From JAKVCB01 sp963578605 (GTDB lineage Bacteria; Planctomycetota; Planctomycetia; Pirellulales; Lacipirellulaceae), in NCBI GenBank assembly GCA_963578605.1, contig CAUZEA010000058.1, positions 1 to 35,325 on the forward strand: 35,325 nucleotides of DNA, read 5' to 3'. A program made the translations under genes and the position numbers. Below are positions 1-7,558 of the stretch, in pieces. The first letter of the stretch is position 1. The number at the start of each line of letters is the position of its first letter. The notes under the pieces were generated by a model. That model did no database searches, was not told the DNA's origin, and saw only the letters and a program-made list of their open reading frames with translations.

Positions 1-303
1 GACACACGTATCGAATCGACGCCATGGAAAAAACTCCATCACTTGTGAGAACACCAACTTGCCTGCGTGCATAGCCCCTGATGCCTCCGAAATGAGACAT
101 TATCGGCCATGTCGAATTCAAATCGATGCAGGTCATGATTTTCCGTAAAGTGATAGAAAACAATAACTTATAATCCTCCAACGCGAAAACGTTGGGACAC
201 TACTGGCATAATAATAAAGTCAATTCACGCAAATAATACGGAGCCCAGGGGAATTTTGGAGGTGTGGAAAAGCCGATTTTGCAAAATTCTCACCACAAGA
301 TTG
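1..303. other. Non-coding stretch at the window start
   Basis: No convincing gene is visible. The stretch is more AT-rich than the following genes. A TATAAT hexamer lies at 169-174 without a good -35 partner. A small hairpin follows at 178-195, with arms CCAACG and CGTTGG and loop CGAAAA; it has no T-run after it, so it is not a convincing terminator. Short open frames here have no Shine-Dalgarno sequence and no recognisable protein features. Confidence 0.5.
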
Positions 304-332
304 TTGACAAAGCGGGTATTTGGGAACATACT
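304..332 (+). promoter_or_regulatory. Predicted sigma-70-type promoter of the first PEP-CTERM gene
   Basis: A perfect -35 hexamer TTGACA (304-309) is followed after 17 bases by CATACT (327-332), which matches 4 of 6 positions of TATAAT. Transcription would start near 339, giving a 5' untranslated leader of about 150 bases that begins with the 22-bp tandem repeat. The assignment rests only on hexamer match and spacing. Confidence 0.45.
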
Positions 333-340
333 CAATCTCA

Positions 341-384
341 ATGGGCACTCCGAGTCAGACAAATGGGCACTCCGAGTCAGACAA
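341..384 (+). repeat. Perfect 22-bp direct repeat, two tandem copies
   Basis: Copies at 341-362 and 363-384 are identical and directly adjacent; each begins ATGGGCACTCC and ends GTCAGACAA. They lie just downstream of the predicted promoter, so they would form the start of the leader RNA. They may be a recent slippage duplication or a paired protein-binding site; the sequence does not decide between these. Confidence 0.85.
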
Positions 385-490
385 ACGTCCGGCGCTGCCG
401 CCCGGTTTTTAGACTTGGCTTGTTAGGTTTCGAGTTGGGGCGGGCGGTGCACGTTTTTTGAGCTTAGTAATCTCTACGAAGGGGTTGTTT

Positions 491-1846
491 ATGAGTTGTT
501 CCAAAACTCTGATACGGACCGCGGTTCTCCTGCTAATTTTGCCCGTCGCCTCAGCGGTGGGCGTCGTGGTCATCGACGAAGATTTTTCAGACGACGATGG
601 TGGCTGCGTCTGGACCGCCAACTATGGTTGTGCTCCTCAGAATGTCGGCAAGGCTGGCCAGTGGTTACCAAGTGGGCATGTACCTGGTGGTGGTACCCAC
701 ACCGCGAACATTGACAACGACTGGTCCCCCAACACCCAGAGCCAGGTTAACCAGCCCAACACGGGCGACGGCTGGAGTGGTCTGCCAACGCTTGGCTTTA
801 ATGCAACGCTCAACCGTGTGGGAGCCGACACGGGTGTGGTTGGTGTGTTCAACATGGACGGGATCCTCAAGTTTCAAACGGCCGACGGTACCGATCGTCC
901 GGCCGTCACGGGCGAACTGATCCGTGGCTCATTTCGAATTTTCAGGCAAAACGGCAACTTCGGGTTTGGCTTTACCAACGATATTGCCGAGCTTCAGGCC
1001 TTCCAGGCCACCATGCCGACCTGGGATGTTGGGAGTTCGCCGATCATGATGCCCACTCCGTACACGACAGGGAATTGGGAAAGTGAGACCCTTAACCCCA
1101 ATTACGATCCGGCTTACCGAGGCTTTAGCTCGAATGTGACTGGCCATATTTCACTCAACAATGGGGGGAACAGGGTATTCATCAACGCACCGATTGATAT
1201 GGACGATGATGGTGTTGTCGATTTTGGAAGCCTCGCTCCAAAAGTAGATCCGGAAAACATGGTTGGGCGGCTGAACACTTCCACGCCTTCAACGATCCGC
1301 TTTGAATACACAGTCGGCAACGCTGCGTATGACCTGCTGCAAATCGACCAGGGCAATGGCTGGGAAGATATCGTCCAGTGCAATTCACTCGACTGCCAGG
1401 CTGACCCTGGGGGAGCTTGGGGCGCCATGGTACCTGATCCGGGTGGTCCTATGCCGGTAGGCCATGTTTTTGAGTCAATCGAGGCGATGTTCATCACGGT
1501 TGGTAACTTCCAACTTACAGAGGGATGGGCCGACGATTTCTTTGTCGAGATCCCGTCGCCGATGGCTGGCGACTATAACGAAAACGGTGTTGTCGACGCG
1601 GCCGATTACACGGTCTACCAGGACAGCGTCGGAGAAGTGGTCGATTTCCCGAATCGCGATTCAAGCCTGCTGGGTACACCGGTGGGTGCGGACGACTATG
1701 CGGCTTGGAAGAATAGTTTCGGAGCCGCCGGCAGCGGTTCCGGAGCCGCCGTTCCGGAACCTGGCACCGGCGGGTTGTTGCTTTTGGTGTTCGGGCTGGC
1801 GGCTATTTCGCGGGGTTTTAGGCGAGTGGTTTTAGGTGAAGGGTGA
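491..1846 (+). CDS. Secreted dockerin-like, PEP-CTERM protein (paralogue 1 of 3)
   Basis: A 451-residue exported protein of unknown function. The ATG at 491 is chosen because AAGGGG (479-484) sits six bases upstream and because it starts a signal peptide (basic residues, LLLILPVASA core). The mature part opens with DEDFSDDDGG, then a Cys pair (GGCVW, YGC), a body rich in Gly, Asn and aromatic residues, an Asp-rich calcium-type segment (DMDDDGVVDFG) and a second Cys pair (CNSLDC). A dockerin-like repeat pair follows (GDYNENGVVDAADYTV and a second unit with DDYAAWKNSFG), then VPEP, a hydrophobic helix and a basic end, which is the PEP-CTERM signal recognised by exosortases. It is the first of three tandem paralogues and shares long near-identical stretches with the third. 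The biochemical role is not known; an extracellular structural or binding protein is a guess. Confidence 0.85.
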   Translation: MSCSKTLIRTAVLLLILPVASAVGVVVIDEDFSDDDGGCVWTANYGCAPQNVGKAGQWLPSGHVPGGGTHTANIDNDWSPNTQSQVNQPNTGDGWSGLPTLGFNATLNRVGADTGVVGVFNMDGILKFQTADGTDRPAVTGELIRGSFRIFRQNGNFGFGFTNDIAELQAFQATMPTWDVGSSPIMMPTPYTTGNWESETLNPNYDPAYRGFSSNVTGHISLNNGGNRVFINAPIDMDDDGVVDFGSLAPKVDPENMVGRLNTSTPSTIRFEYTVGNAAYDLLQIDQGNGWEDIVQCNSLDCQADPGGAWGAMVPDPGGPMPVGHVFESIEAMFITVGNFQLTEGWADDFFVEIPSPMAGDYNENGVVDAADYTVYQDSVGEVVDFPNRDSSLLGTPVGADDYAAWKNSFGAAGSGSGAAVPEPGTGGLLLLVFGLAAISRGFRRVVLGEG

Positions 1847-2045
1847 AAGAGTCGTCTTGACTGCGCAGCGCAGGTGTAGGGATGCAGGAAGTGAAACAGA
1901 AGAAGTCAGTAGGTTAGAGGAGTTTTTGAATCGTTACTACCGAGGGACGTTACCTCAGCAACGGTATCCGTTGAGTGACATGTAATTAAGTGTTTTTCGA
2001 AGGGCTGCGTAGGCCCGTCTCGTAACTTTAAGGGAGGTTGTTCTG

Positions 2046-3143
2046 ATGAAATGTAAATTGTTATGGATTGGGGTAATGGCAGTAGCAGCATTTGTATTGC
2101 CTGTGGGGCTGGTGAATGCTCAGAATGTTGTAGTTTTCGACGAGGATTTTTCGGACGATGACGCTGGCGGATGGAAGGACAATTCGGGTCATGTCCCTGC
2201 CAGCAATGGCAAGGCTGGCACATGGGTGATGGATAATTACACCGAAGCCAATGGGACGACCGCGTATGATGACTCCGACTGGAGTCCGCTCGTACAAGGC
2301 CAGGTTGGCGCTGCCGGTGGTAGTGGTGCTCCCAGTTTGGACCTGATGTTCAGCTTGAATCGCACTGGTGCCGACACCGGGTCGACGGGCGTGTTCAACA
2401 TGGGCGGAATTCAAAAATTCACGAAGGCCGACGGTACTCCTCGTCCGGCTGTGACTGGCGACAAAATTGTTGGTTCCTTCAGGGCTCACCGGCAGTCGGG
2501 TAGCATGGGCTTTGGTTTTACCGACAACATTGCCGAGTACCAGGCTTTCCAGGCAACCATGCCGAAGTGGAAAACTGATACACATGGCAGCAGTCCCATT
2601 TCGTTTCCCACGCCTTACACCTCGGGTGGCTGGGAGGATCCGGCTAAAAATTCAAATTACGACGCGAATTATCGTGGCTTTAGCCCCAATGTTACCGGAT
2701 ATATTGGACTTCTAAGCGGGTCCAATGGTGTCAACACGGCTGCCGCGGTGGACATGGACGACAACGGTGTGGTTGATTTCGGCAGGGCTGCACCAAAAAG
2801 CGAGGCCCACCTTGCTAGTGGACTGGTTAGCTTTGAATTGACCGTTGGTAATTCCGACTATGACCTGCTTCAAATCGATGGGGTCGACGTCTTGCAGTGC
2901 AACACAGCAGCCTGCCAGGACACCGGTGGATCGCCGACAACTCTAAATCCGGGCGGTCCCATGCCGGTTGGAAAAGTCTTGGGCTCGGTCGAAGCCATGT
3001 TCATGACAGTTGGTAATCACCAACTTTCGGAGTTTTGGGTAGACGACATTCACATTGAAATCGTTCCTATTCCCGAGCCGACGTCAGCGGTCCTGCTGCT
3101 GCTTGGAGTGGTTGGTGCTTGCATTCGCCGTCAACGTAGCTAA
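2046..3143 (+). CDS. Secreted PEP-CTERM protein lacking the dockerin module (paralogue 2 of 3)
   Basis: A 365-residue paralogue of its neighbours. The ATG at 2046 follows a strong AGGGAGG (2031-2037). A signal peptide with cleavage after VNAQ is plausible. The mature part begins DEDFSDDDAGG, keeps the shared body (FGFTDNIAEYQAFQATMPKW, VDMDDNGVVDFG) and the second Cys pair (CNTAAC), but lacks the first Cys pair because that segment reads GGWKDNSGH. It ends directly in IPEPTSAVLLLLGVVGACIRRQRS, a PEP-CTERM tail, with no dockerin-like repeat before it. It probably duplicated with its neighbours and lost, or never gained, the dockerin module. The hairpin at 3187-3225 follows the stop. Function unknown. 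Confidence 0.85.
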   Translation: MKCKLLWIGVMAVAAFVLPVGLVNAQNVVVFDEDFSDDDAGGWKDNSGHVPASNGKAGTWVMDNYTEANGTTAYDDSDWSPLVQGQVGAAGGSGAPSLDLMFSLNRTGADTGSTGVFNMGGIQKFTKADGTPRPAVTGDKIVGSFRAHRQSGSMGFGFTDNIAEYQAFQATMPKWKTDTHGSSPISFPTPYTSGGWEDPAKNSNYDANYRGFSPNVTGYIGLLSGSNGVNTAAAVDMDDNGVVDFGRAAPKSEAHLASGLVSFELTVGNSDYDLLQIDGVDVLQCNTAACQDTGGSPTTLNPGGPMPVGKVLGSVEAMFMTVGNHQLSEFWVDDIHIEIVPIPEPTSAVLLLLGVVGACIRRQRS

Positions 3144-3186
3144 ACAGATCCGAGTGGTCTGAGTTTTAAAAGTGACTGGTTTTCAT

Positions 3187-3225
3187 AACGTCCCTCCGCA
3201 TCGCGATGCGACGCGGAGGGACGTT
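3187..3225 (+). terminator. Strong hairpin, likely intrinsic terminator after paralogue 2
   Basis: A 13-bp perfect inverted repeat, AACGTCCCTCCGC (3187-3199) and GCGGAGGGACGTT (3213-3225), is followed at once by further T residues. The 13-base loop region contains CGCATCGCGATGCG, which is itself palindromic and could form a competing inner hairpin. The position 43 bases after a stop codon fits rho-independent termination. A second, weaker hairpin (arms AGCGGTGGT and ACTACCGCT, 3242-3264) lies in the leader of the next gene. Confidence 0.7.
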
Positions 3226-3295
3226 TTACAATAGATAATCTCAGCGGTGGTTTCGGACTACCGCTACCGAGAGGACTGCAGCAGAGGTCAACGCA

Positions 3296-5380
3296 ATGCC
3301 TGGGCTTATACGCCTATCATTGATCATTTCCCGTTGGTGGGTGGTTCCACTTTGCCTGCTGGGAATCGCTTGGCCCTGCGATCCGCTGGCGTGGGCCCAA
3401 ACGACCGTCGTCATCGACGAGGACTTTTCAGACGATGACGGAGGCTGTTCGTGGACGGACAATTTTGGCTGTGTTCCCCAGAACACCGCCAAGGCGGGCC
3501 AATGGCTCCTCAGTGGCCACGTGGTGACCGGTGGTAATGCGGACAACGACTGGAGGCCTTTGGTTCAGAGTGACATTGGCCAGCCTGCCGGGGGAAGTGG
3601 CACGCCGAGCCTCGACTATTTTGCGTCGCTCAACCGCACCGGAAGCGACACTGGCCAGGTCGGCGTGTTCAACATGGATGGGATCATTAAGTTTCAGACG
3701 GCTGCCGGGGTTGATTATCCGGCCGTTACCGGTAACAAGATCGTCGGCTCATTTCGAGTGTTCACTCAGAGCGGCAATTTTGGGTTTGGCTTTACCGACG
3801 ACATTGCCCAGCTGCAGGCCTTCCAGGCCACGATGCCGGACTGGAACGTCGGGAGTTCGCCGATCATGATGCCCACCCCGTACACCACGGGTAATTGGGA
3901 GGTGCCAGCCAGTAATCCCAATTACGACCCGGCTTATCGTGGCTTCAGCCCGAATGTGACTGGCCATATCTCGCTCAACAACGGAGGTAACCAGGTGTAC
4001 ACGAACGCACCGATAGATATGAACGACGACGGTGTTGTCGATTTTGGAAGAGGCGCGCCAAAAACGGATCCCAACAATCCCGTGGGACGATTGAACAGTG
4101 CCACACCGTCACAAATTCGCTTCGAATACACGGTCGGCAACAGCGACTATGACCTGCTGCAAATTGATCAGGGCAGTGGCTTCGAAGATATCGTCCAGTG
4201 TAATTCAGCGGCTTGCCAGGATTCCGGAGGGGCGCCGACAGTTCCGAATCCGGGCGGCCCCATGCCGGTCGGCCATGTCTTGTCTTCGATTGAAGGCATG
4301 TTCATCACTGGTGGCAACTACCAGCTCACGGAGGTTTGGGCAGACGATTTCCTGGTCGAGGTCGTCGCCGATCCCACCGTCCTTAGTTGGACCAAGAGCG
4401 AGGGCGGTGATTGGAACGAGTCTGCCAACTGGTACCCGCTCGCTGTTCCCAATCCCAACGACAAAGTGACTTTCGGTTCTGCCGCCCAGGGCGGTACGGT
4501 TTTCTTTGACGACGATATCAGTATCAAAAAGATAACCTTTGATAGTCCCCAGGCTTATTCCGTTAGTGGTACAGGCAGGCTCACACTGGAAGGCATTCCA
4601 GGGAATGCTGAAATCGAAGTGGCCGACGGGCCGCAAGGCAATCACCAGTTGCAAGTCGACCGGATCATCCTGGGTACCAATACGAACATTAACACCGGTG
4701 CCGCCGCGCAGATTGACATCAACAGCGAACTCGAGCTTAACGGCCGCACCCTTACGATTGAATCGGGGACCGTCCACCTCAACAACACCACCGAAAACAG
4801 TGGTGCCGGCACTGTTTTCAATTATGGTACGATTGGGGGTGGTGGCACGGTGAATGGCAATTTTATCAATTTGGGTACGATCACTGTCGAGTTCCTGGAT
4901 GAGTCGACGCCCAATGGTTTGAATGTCACCGGTTCGGCCTTCTTGAACGGCACGCTGGACGTAGTTGGAGATGTCACGCCGAGCGCCGGTTCGTTCGAAG
5001 TGTTGACAGCCGGTAGTATCGCTGGTACTCCGGAGCTGTCACTCACGCCCGCGGCTGATGAGTTCTTCGACATCGTCATTACAGGGTCCAGCGTGCTGCT
5101 CGTTCCTTCCTCGGCGTCCCTGCCGGGTGACTATGACGAGAACGGCGAGGTTGACGCGGCTGACTACACGGTCTTCCGGGACAGCCTGGGCAGCAGTACG
5201 CCGCTACCCAACGACAATAATCTGGGAACACCGGTTCGGTTGGTACATTACAGTTTGTGGAAAACCAATTTTGGCAACACCGCAAGTAGTACCGCGGTCG
5301 GGGTCCCAGAACCTGCCACCGTCGGCGTGTTGCTTTCGCTGCTTGGCCGGATGATTTTTTACCGGTTCCGGTGGAACTGA
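3296..5380 (+). CDS. Large secreted dockerin-like, PEP-CTERM protein with an inserted beta-rich module (paralogue 3 of 3)
   Basis: A 694-residue protein. The ATG at 3296 has AGAGG upstream. After a signal peptide ending near AWAQ, residues to about 355 closely match paralogue 1, including both Cys pairs and DMNDDGVVDFG. A new block of about 250 residues follows, starting WTKSEGGDWNESANW. It is rich in Gly, Asn, Thr and beta-branched residues with repeated short strands (GTIGGGGTVNGNF, GTLDVVG), typical of the beta-helix or passenger-like stretches found in planctomycete surface proteins. The end is a dockerin-like repeat (GDYDENGEVDAADYTVFRD), a degenerate second repeat whose calcium positions are lost (RLVHYSLWKTNFGN), VPEP, a hydrophobic helix and a basic end. 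Export and exosortase processing are expected. The ligand or partner is unknown. Confidence 0.85.
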   Translation: MPGLIRLSLIISRWWVVPLCLLGIAWPCDPLAWAQTTVVIDEDFSDDDGGCSWTDNFGCVPQNTAKAGQWLLSGHVVTGGNADNDWRPLVQSDIGQPAGGSGTPSLDYFASLNRTGSDTGQVGVFNMDGIIKFQTAAGVDYPAVTGNKIVGSFRVFTQSGNFGFGFTDDIAQLQAFQATMPDWNVGSSPIMMPTPYTTGNWEVPASNPNYDPAYRGFSPNVTGHISLNNGGNQVYTNAPIDMNDDGVVDFGRGAPKTDPNNPVGRLNSATPSQIRFEYTVGNSDYDLLQIDQGSGFEDIVQCNSAACQDSGGAPTVPNPGGPMPVGHVLSSIEGMFITGGNYQLTEVWADDFLVEVVADPTVLSWTKSEGGDWNESANWYPLAVPNPNDKVTFGSAAQGGTVFFDDDISIKKITFDSPQAYSVSGTGRLTLEGIPGNAEIEVADGPQGNHQLQVDRIILGTNTNINTGAAAQIDINSELELNGRTLTIESGTVHLNNTTENSGAGTVFNYGTIGGGGTVNGNFINLGTITVEFLDESTPNGLNVTGSAFLNGTLDVVGDVTPSAGSFEVLTAGSIAGTPELSLTPAADEFFDIVITGSSVLLVPSSASLPGDYDENGEVDAADYTVFRDSLGSSTPLPNDNNLGTPVRLVHYSLWKTNFGNTASSTAVGVPEPATVGVLLSLLGRMIFYRFRWN

Positions 5381-5684
5381 AAAAGTCGCATCGGTCGGTC
5401 AAGCGCGCTTGCGTCATTGTTGCGTGACCCGGGTCACATGCAGTACTGCCGGACATCTAAGCCTGACCGTAGGGGATATTGCGTAGTCGGCAAGCGGCAC
5501 CCACAGTCCCTGCTGATTACCCGGCGAAACATGGTCAGCAGCAGCTCACGAGTTGTCTTTAGAGACCAAGCGGTGACGGTCAACGGGGTCACTTTTGAGA
5601 GGGCACGAGGCGGAAGCTGCTGCAGTGGGTTTTCATGGCAACTTTCTCCGCACCCGATTGAGGCAAAAACTTCCCCCGTCCGCA
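5381..5684. other. Intergenic region with two perfect palindromes
   Basis: No gene is recognised. Two perfect palindromes lie close together: CAAGCGCGCTTG (5400-5411) and GTGACCCGGGTCAC (5424-5437). They follow the stop of the third PEP-CTERM gene by 19 and 43 bases. Neither is followed by a T-run, so they look more like operator-type sites than terminators, but no bound protein can be named. The first bases after the stop resemble those after the PEP-CTERM remnant that ends at 7239. Confidence 0.5.
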
Positions 5685-5713
5685 TTTGGATTGAGCTCTT
5701 CAGCGGTTACAAT
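5685..5713 (+). promoter_or_regulatory. Possible promoter of the SDR gene
   Basis: TACAAT (5708-5713, five of six to the -10 consensus) is preceded after 17 bases by TTTGGA (5685-5690, a weak -35 match). It would place transcription start near 5720, about 60 bases before the SDR start codon. Support is moderate for the -10 and poor for the -35. Confidence 0.3.
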
Positions 5714-5781
5714 GCCGGCTCGAAAAAGGTGGATCAGGTCCGCCAGCACCGAAATCCATCCCTTGCAATAGGAGTGATGAC

Positions 5782-6576
5782 ATGGCCGACGCACCTCTCT
5801 TGGAAGGCAAAATTGCCATCGTGACCGGTGGTGCGCTGGGTATTGGCGCAGCAGGCGCCCAGGAACTGGCCAGCGAAGGAGCCTGCGTGGTGGTGATGGA
5901 CATCAACGAATCGGCCGCAGACGAAACCGTTGCAGGGATTCGAAAGAGCGGGGCCAGGGCGGTGACGGTGGTTGCCGATGCCTCCACAACCGCAGGATGT
6001 CGTAGCGCTGTTGAAAGGGCGGTTTCCACATTCGGCGGCATTGACATCCTGTTCAATAACGTAGGTATCCAGCCCCCCGAGTCGTATACCAATGTCGAAG
6101 AGACCACCGAGGAGATGTGGGACCGCATCCTGGCAGTGAACCTGAAAAGCCGGTTCCTGATGGCAAAGTACTCGATTCCCGAAATGCGAAAACGAGGCGG
6201 AGGTGTCATCATTAGTACCGGGAGTGTACAGGGGCAATTGTCAGCCAACCTGGTACCTGCTTATGCCGCTACCAAGGGGGGCGACGCCTCATTAACACGT
6301 CAAATGGCGCTCGACTACGCACAAGACAACATACGGGTCCTGTCTATCTGCCCTGGTGGTATCGATACTCCCATGTTGCGCGACGCTGTAGAAAGTAAGG
6401 GCCTCTCCCTGGAGCAAGCCTTTGACCAAATTGCCCGAACGGTGCCCTTTGGGATGGGACAACCGGAAGACATTGCAAGAGTTGTCGCTTTTTTGGCCAG
6501 CGACAAGGCAGCCTTTATGACTGGAACCTGTGTGAATGTCGATGGCGGTATTATGGCGAAAGGAGCCTGGGCCTAG
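5782..6576 (+). CDS. SDR-family NAD(P)-dependent oxidoreductase
   Basis: A 264-residue classical short-chain dehydrogenase/reductase, the usual length for the family. The ATG at 5782 has AGGAG seven bases upstream. The Rossmann cofactor motif is TGGALGIG (residues 15-22). An Asp near residue 40 after the second strand (VVMDIN) suggests NAD preference. NNVG sits at 92-95, and the catalytic set is N120, S148 (or S145), Y161 and K165 in YAATK. PGGIDTPM and the C-terminal GTCVNVDGG are typical. It should oxidise or reduce a hydroxyl/keto group on a small substrate in the cytoplasm; the substrate cannot be told from sequence. It stands alone, with no operon partner on either side. Confidence 0.93.
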   Translation: MADAPLLEGKIAIVTGGALGIGAAGAQELASEGACVVVMDINESAADETVAGIRKSGARAVTVVADASTTAGCRSAVERAVSTFGGIDILFNNVGIQPPESYTNVEETTEEMWDRILAVNLKSRFLMAKYSIPEMRKRGGGVIISTGSVQGQLSANLVPAYAATKGGDASLTRQMALDYAQDNIRVLSICPGGIDTPMLRDAVESKGLSLEQAFDQIARTVPFGMGQPEDIARVVAFLASDKAAFMTGTCVNVDGGIMAKGAWA

Positions 6577-6893
6577 AGCTGGATCAAAATCGTTTCCGGA
6601 AAGCCTTCGCCTCACGTCAATGCAGCAGCAATTTGGTTACAGATTCGGGAGAGTTCTAAACCTCGCGACTCATGTGGAAGCGTCGTGAAGAAGACCGCAA
6701 ACGTCTCGATATCAGGATTCATCTAAAAGACCCTGCTCCCCAATGACTATAGGCACCAGGCCCCAAAAGGTCGCCAGAATTGGCACTGTGAGCCAGCCAA
6801 TTTAATCGCCACACAAGACCCCGTGGTCTGCAGGAACGATCTTCCGCCGGCACACCTTTTCAATTCCGAGTGGCCGTGTGATTGCTTGCAAGA
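6577..6893. other. Non-coding stretch before the chimeric remnant
   Basis: No gene, RNA or clear regulatory element was recognised here. The sequence has no long open frame with a ribosome-binding site and no evident homology to the neighbouring genes. It may be decayed coding sequence, given the remnant that follows. Confidence 0.4.
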
Positions 6894-7019
6894 CAGCTGC
6901 CCCGTTTAATTGTGACCGATGTCACCAGGAACTTGACCATGAATCGGTCTACCGGATCGATCCACAACCGAATGGAACCTGGCCGATTGAGCGGGTGACG
7001 TGTGATACGACGCGGCCGA
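6894..7019 (+). pseudogene. Internal fragment of an SMP-30/gluconolactonase gene
   Basis: About 125 bp encode the segment CDRCHQELDHESVYRID, then QPNGTWPIERVT and DTTRP. It aligns without gaps to residues about 122-163 of the complete SMP-30-type protein on the minus strand at 10109-11053, with a few substitutions. The beginning and the end of the gene are missing, including its start codon. The match stops where the sequence switches to a PEP-CTERM tail in another frame. The fragment lies in inverted orientation to the complete gene 3.6 kb away. It is a relic of a second copy, not a functional gene. Confidence 0.8.
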
Positions 7020-7239
7020 CTTCACCGTCTTCCGAGACAGCCTGTTCAATAGTGCTTCGTTACCCAACGACAATAATCTTGGAAAACCCATTCGGAAAGA
7101 GCATTACGACCTGTGGAAAGCCAGCTTCGGCAACACTGGAAGTAGTACTGCGGCCGCGGTCCCAGAACCTGCCACCTTCGGATTGTTGCTTTCGCTGTTT
7201 GGGTTGGTGGTTTTCTACCAGGTCCGGCGAGCCTGGTGA
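7009..7239 (+). pseudogene. Remnant tail of a dockerin/PEP-CTERM gene
   Basis: Reading in frame from 7009 to the TGA at 7237-7239 gives DAADFTVFRDSL, then LPNDNNLGKP, HYDLWKASFGN and AAAVPEPATFGLLLSLFGLV followed by a basic end. This is a near copy of the last 75 residues of the protein that ends at 5380. There is no start codon and no N-terminal part. The frame differs from that of the SMP-30 fragment upstream, so the two pieces do not make a fusion protein. The shared bases GACGCGGCCGA (7009-7019) lie at the junction. It appears to be a fourth, truncated member of the tandem family. Confidence 0.85.
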
Positions 7240-7558
7240 AATCGCACCGATCGATTCAGTTCCCACAGGACGTCCCACTCTTTGCCACTCGCCGGCTATA
7301 AAATCGCCTGAAAACGACACCCTTAAGCAGCAAACGGTCCTGGCTCCGCCGGGTCTCTGGAACCAATGCCAGGGCGACAAAAGCGAGCATTCCTCTTAAA
7401 ATAAGATGACCACAACCTGGCTGTTTCGCAGCGACCCACCTTTTTTCAATCCATTTGTTCGCGGTTTCTTGGTCGTCGAAAATAATCTTTTGACGCCAAA
7501 TGATCGTAAGCTAACCCGTGGGTCCGGTTTGCCCAAGTCAACTCACAAGGAAAGACAG
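7240..7558. other. Non-coding stretch before the Gfo/Idh/MocA gene
   Basis: The first 20 bases after the remnant's stop codon resemble those after the stop at 5380, so the ancestral duplication extended past the coding region. The rest carries no recognisable gene. An open frame reaches upstream from the oxidoreductase to 7406, but it lacks a ribosome-binding site and would bury the Tat signal, so it is treated as non-coding. Confidence 0.45.

Noticed and set aside
7406..7558. Upstream extension of the Gfo/Idh/MocA gene
   Set aside because: It would place the Tat signal 50 residues inside the protein, and the ATG at 7559 has a better-placed ribosome-binding site.
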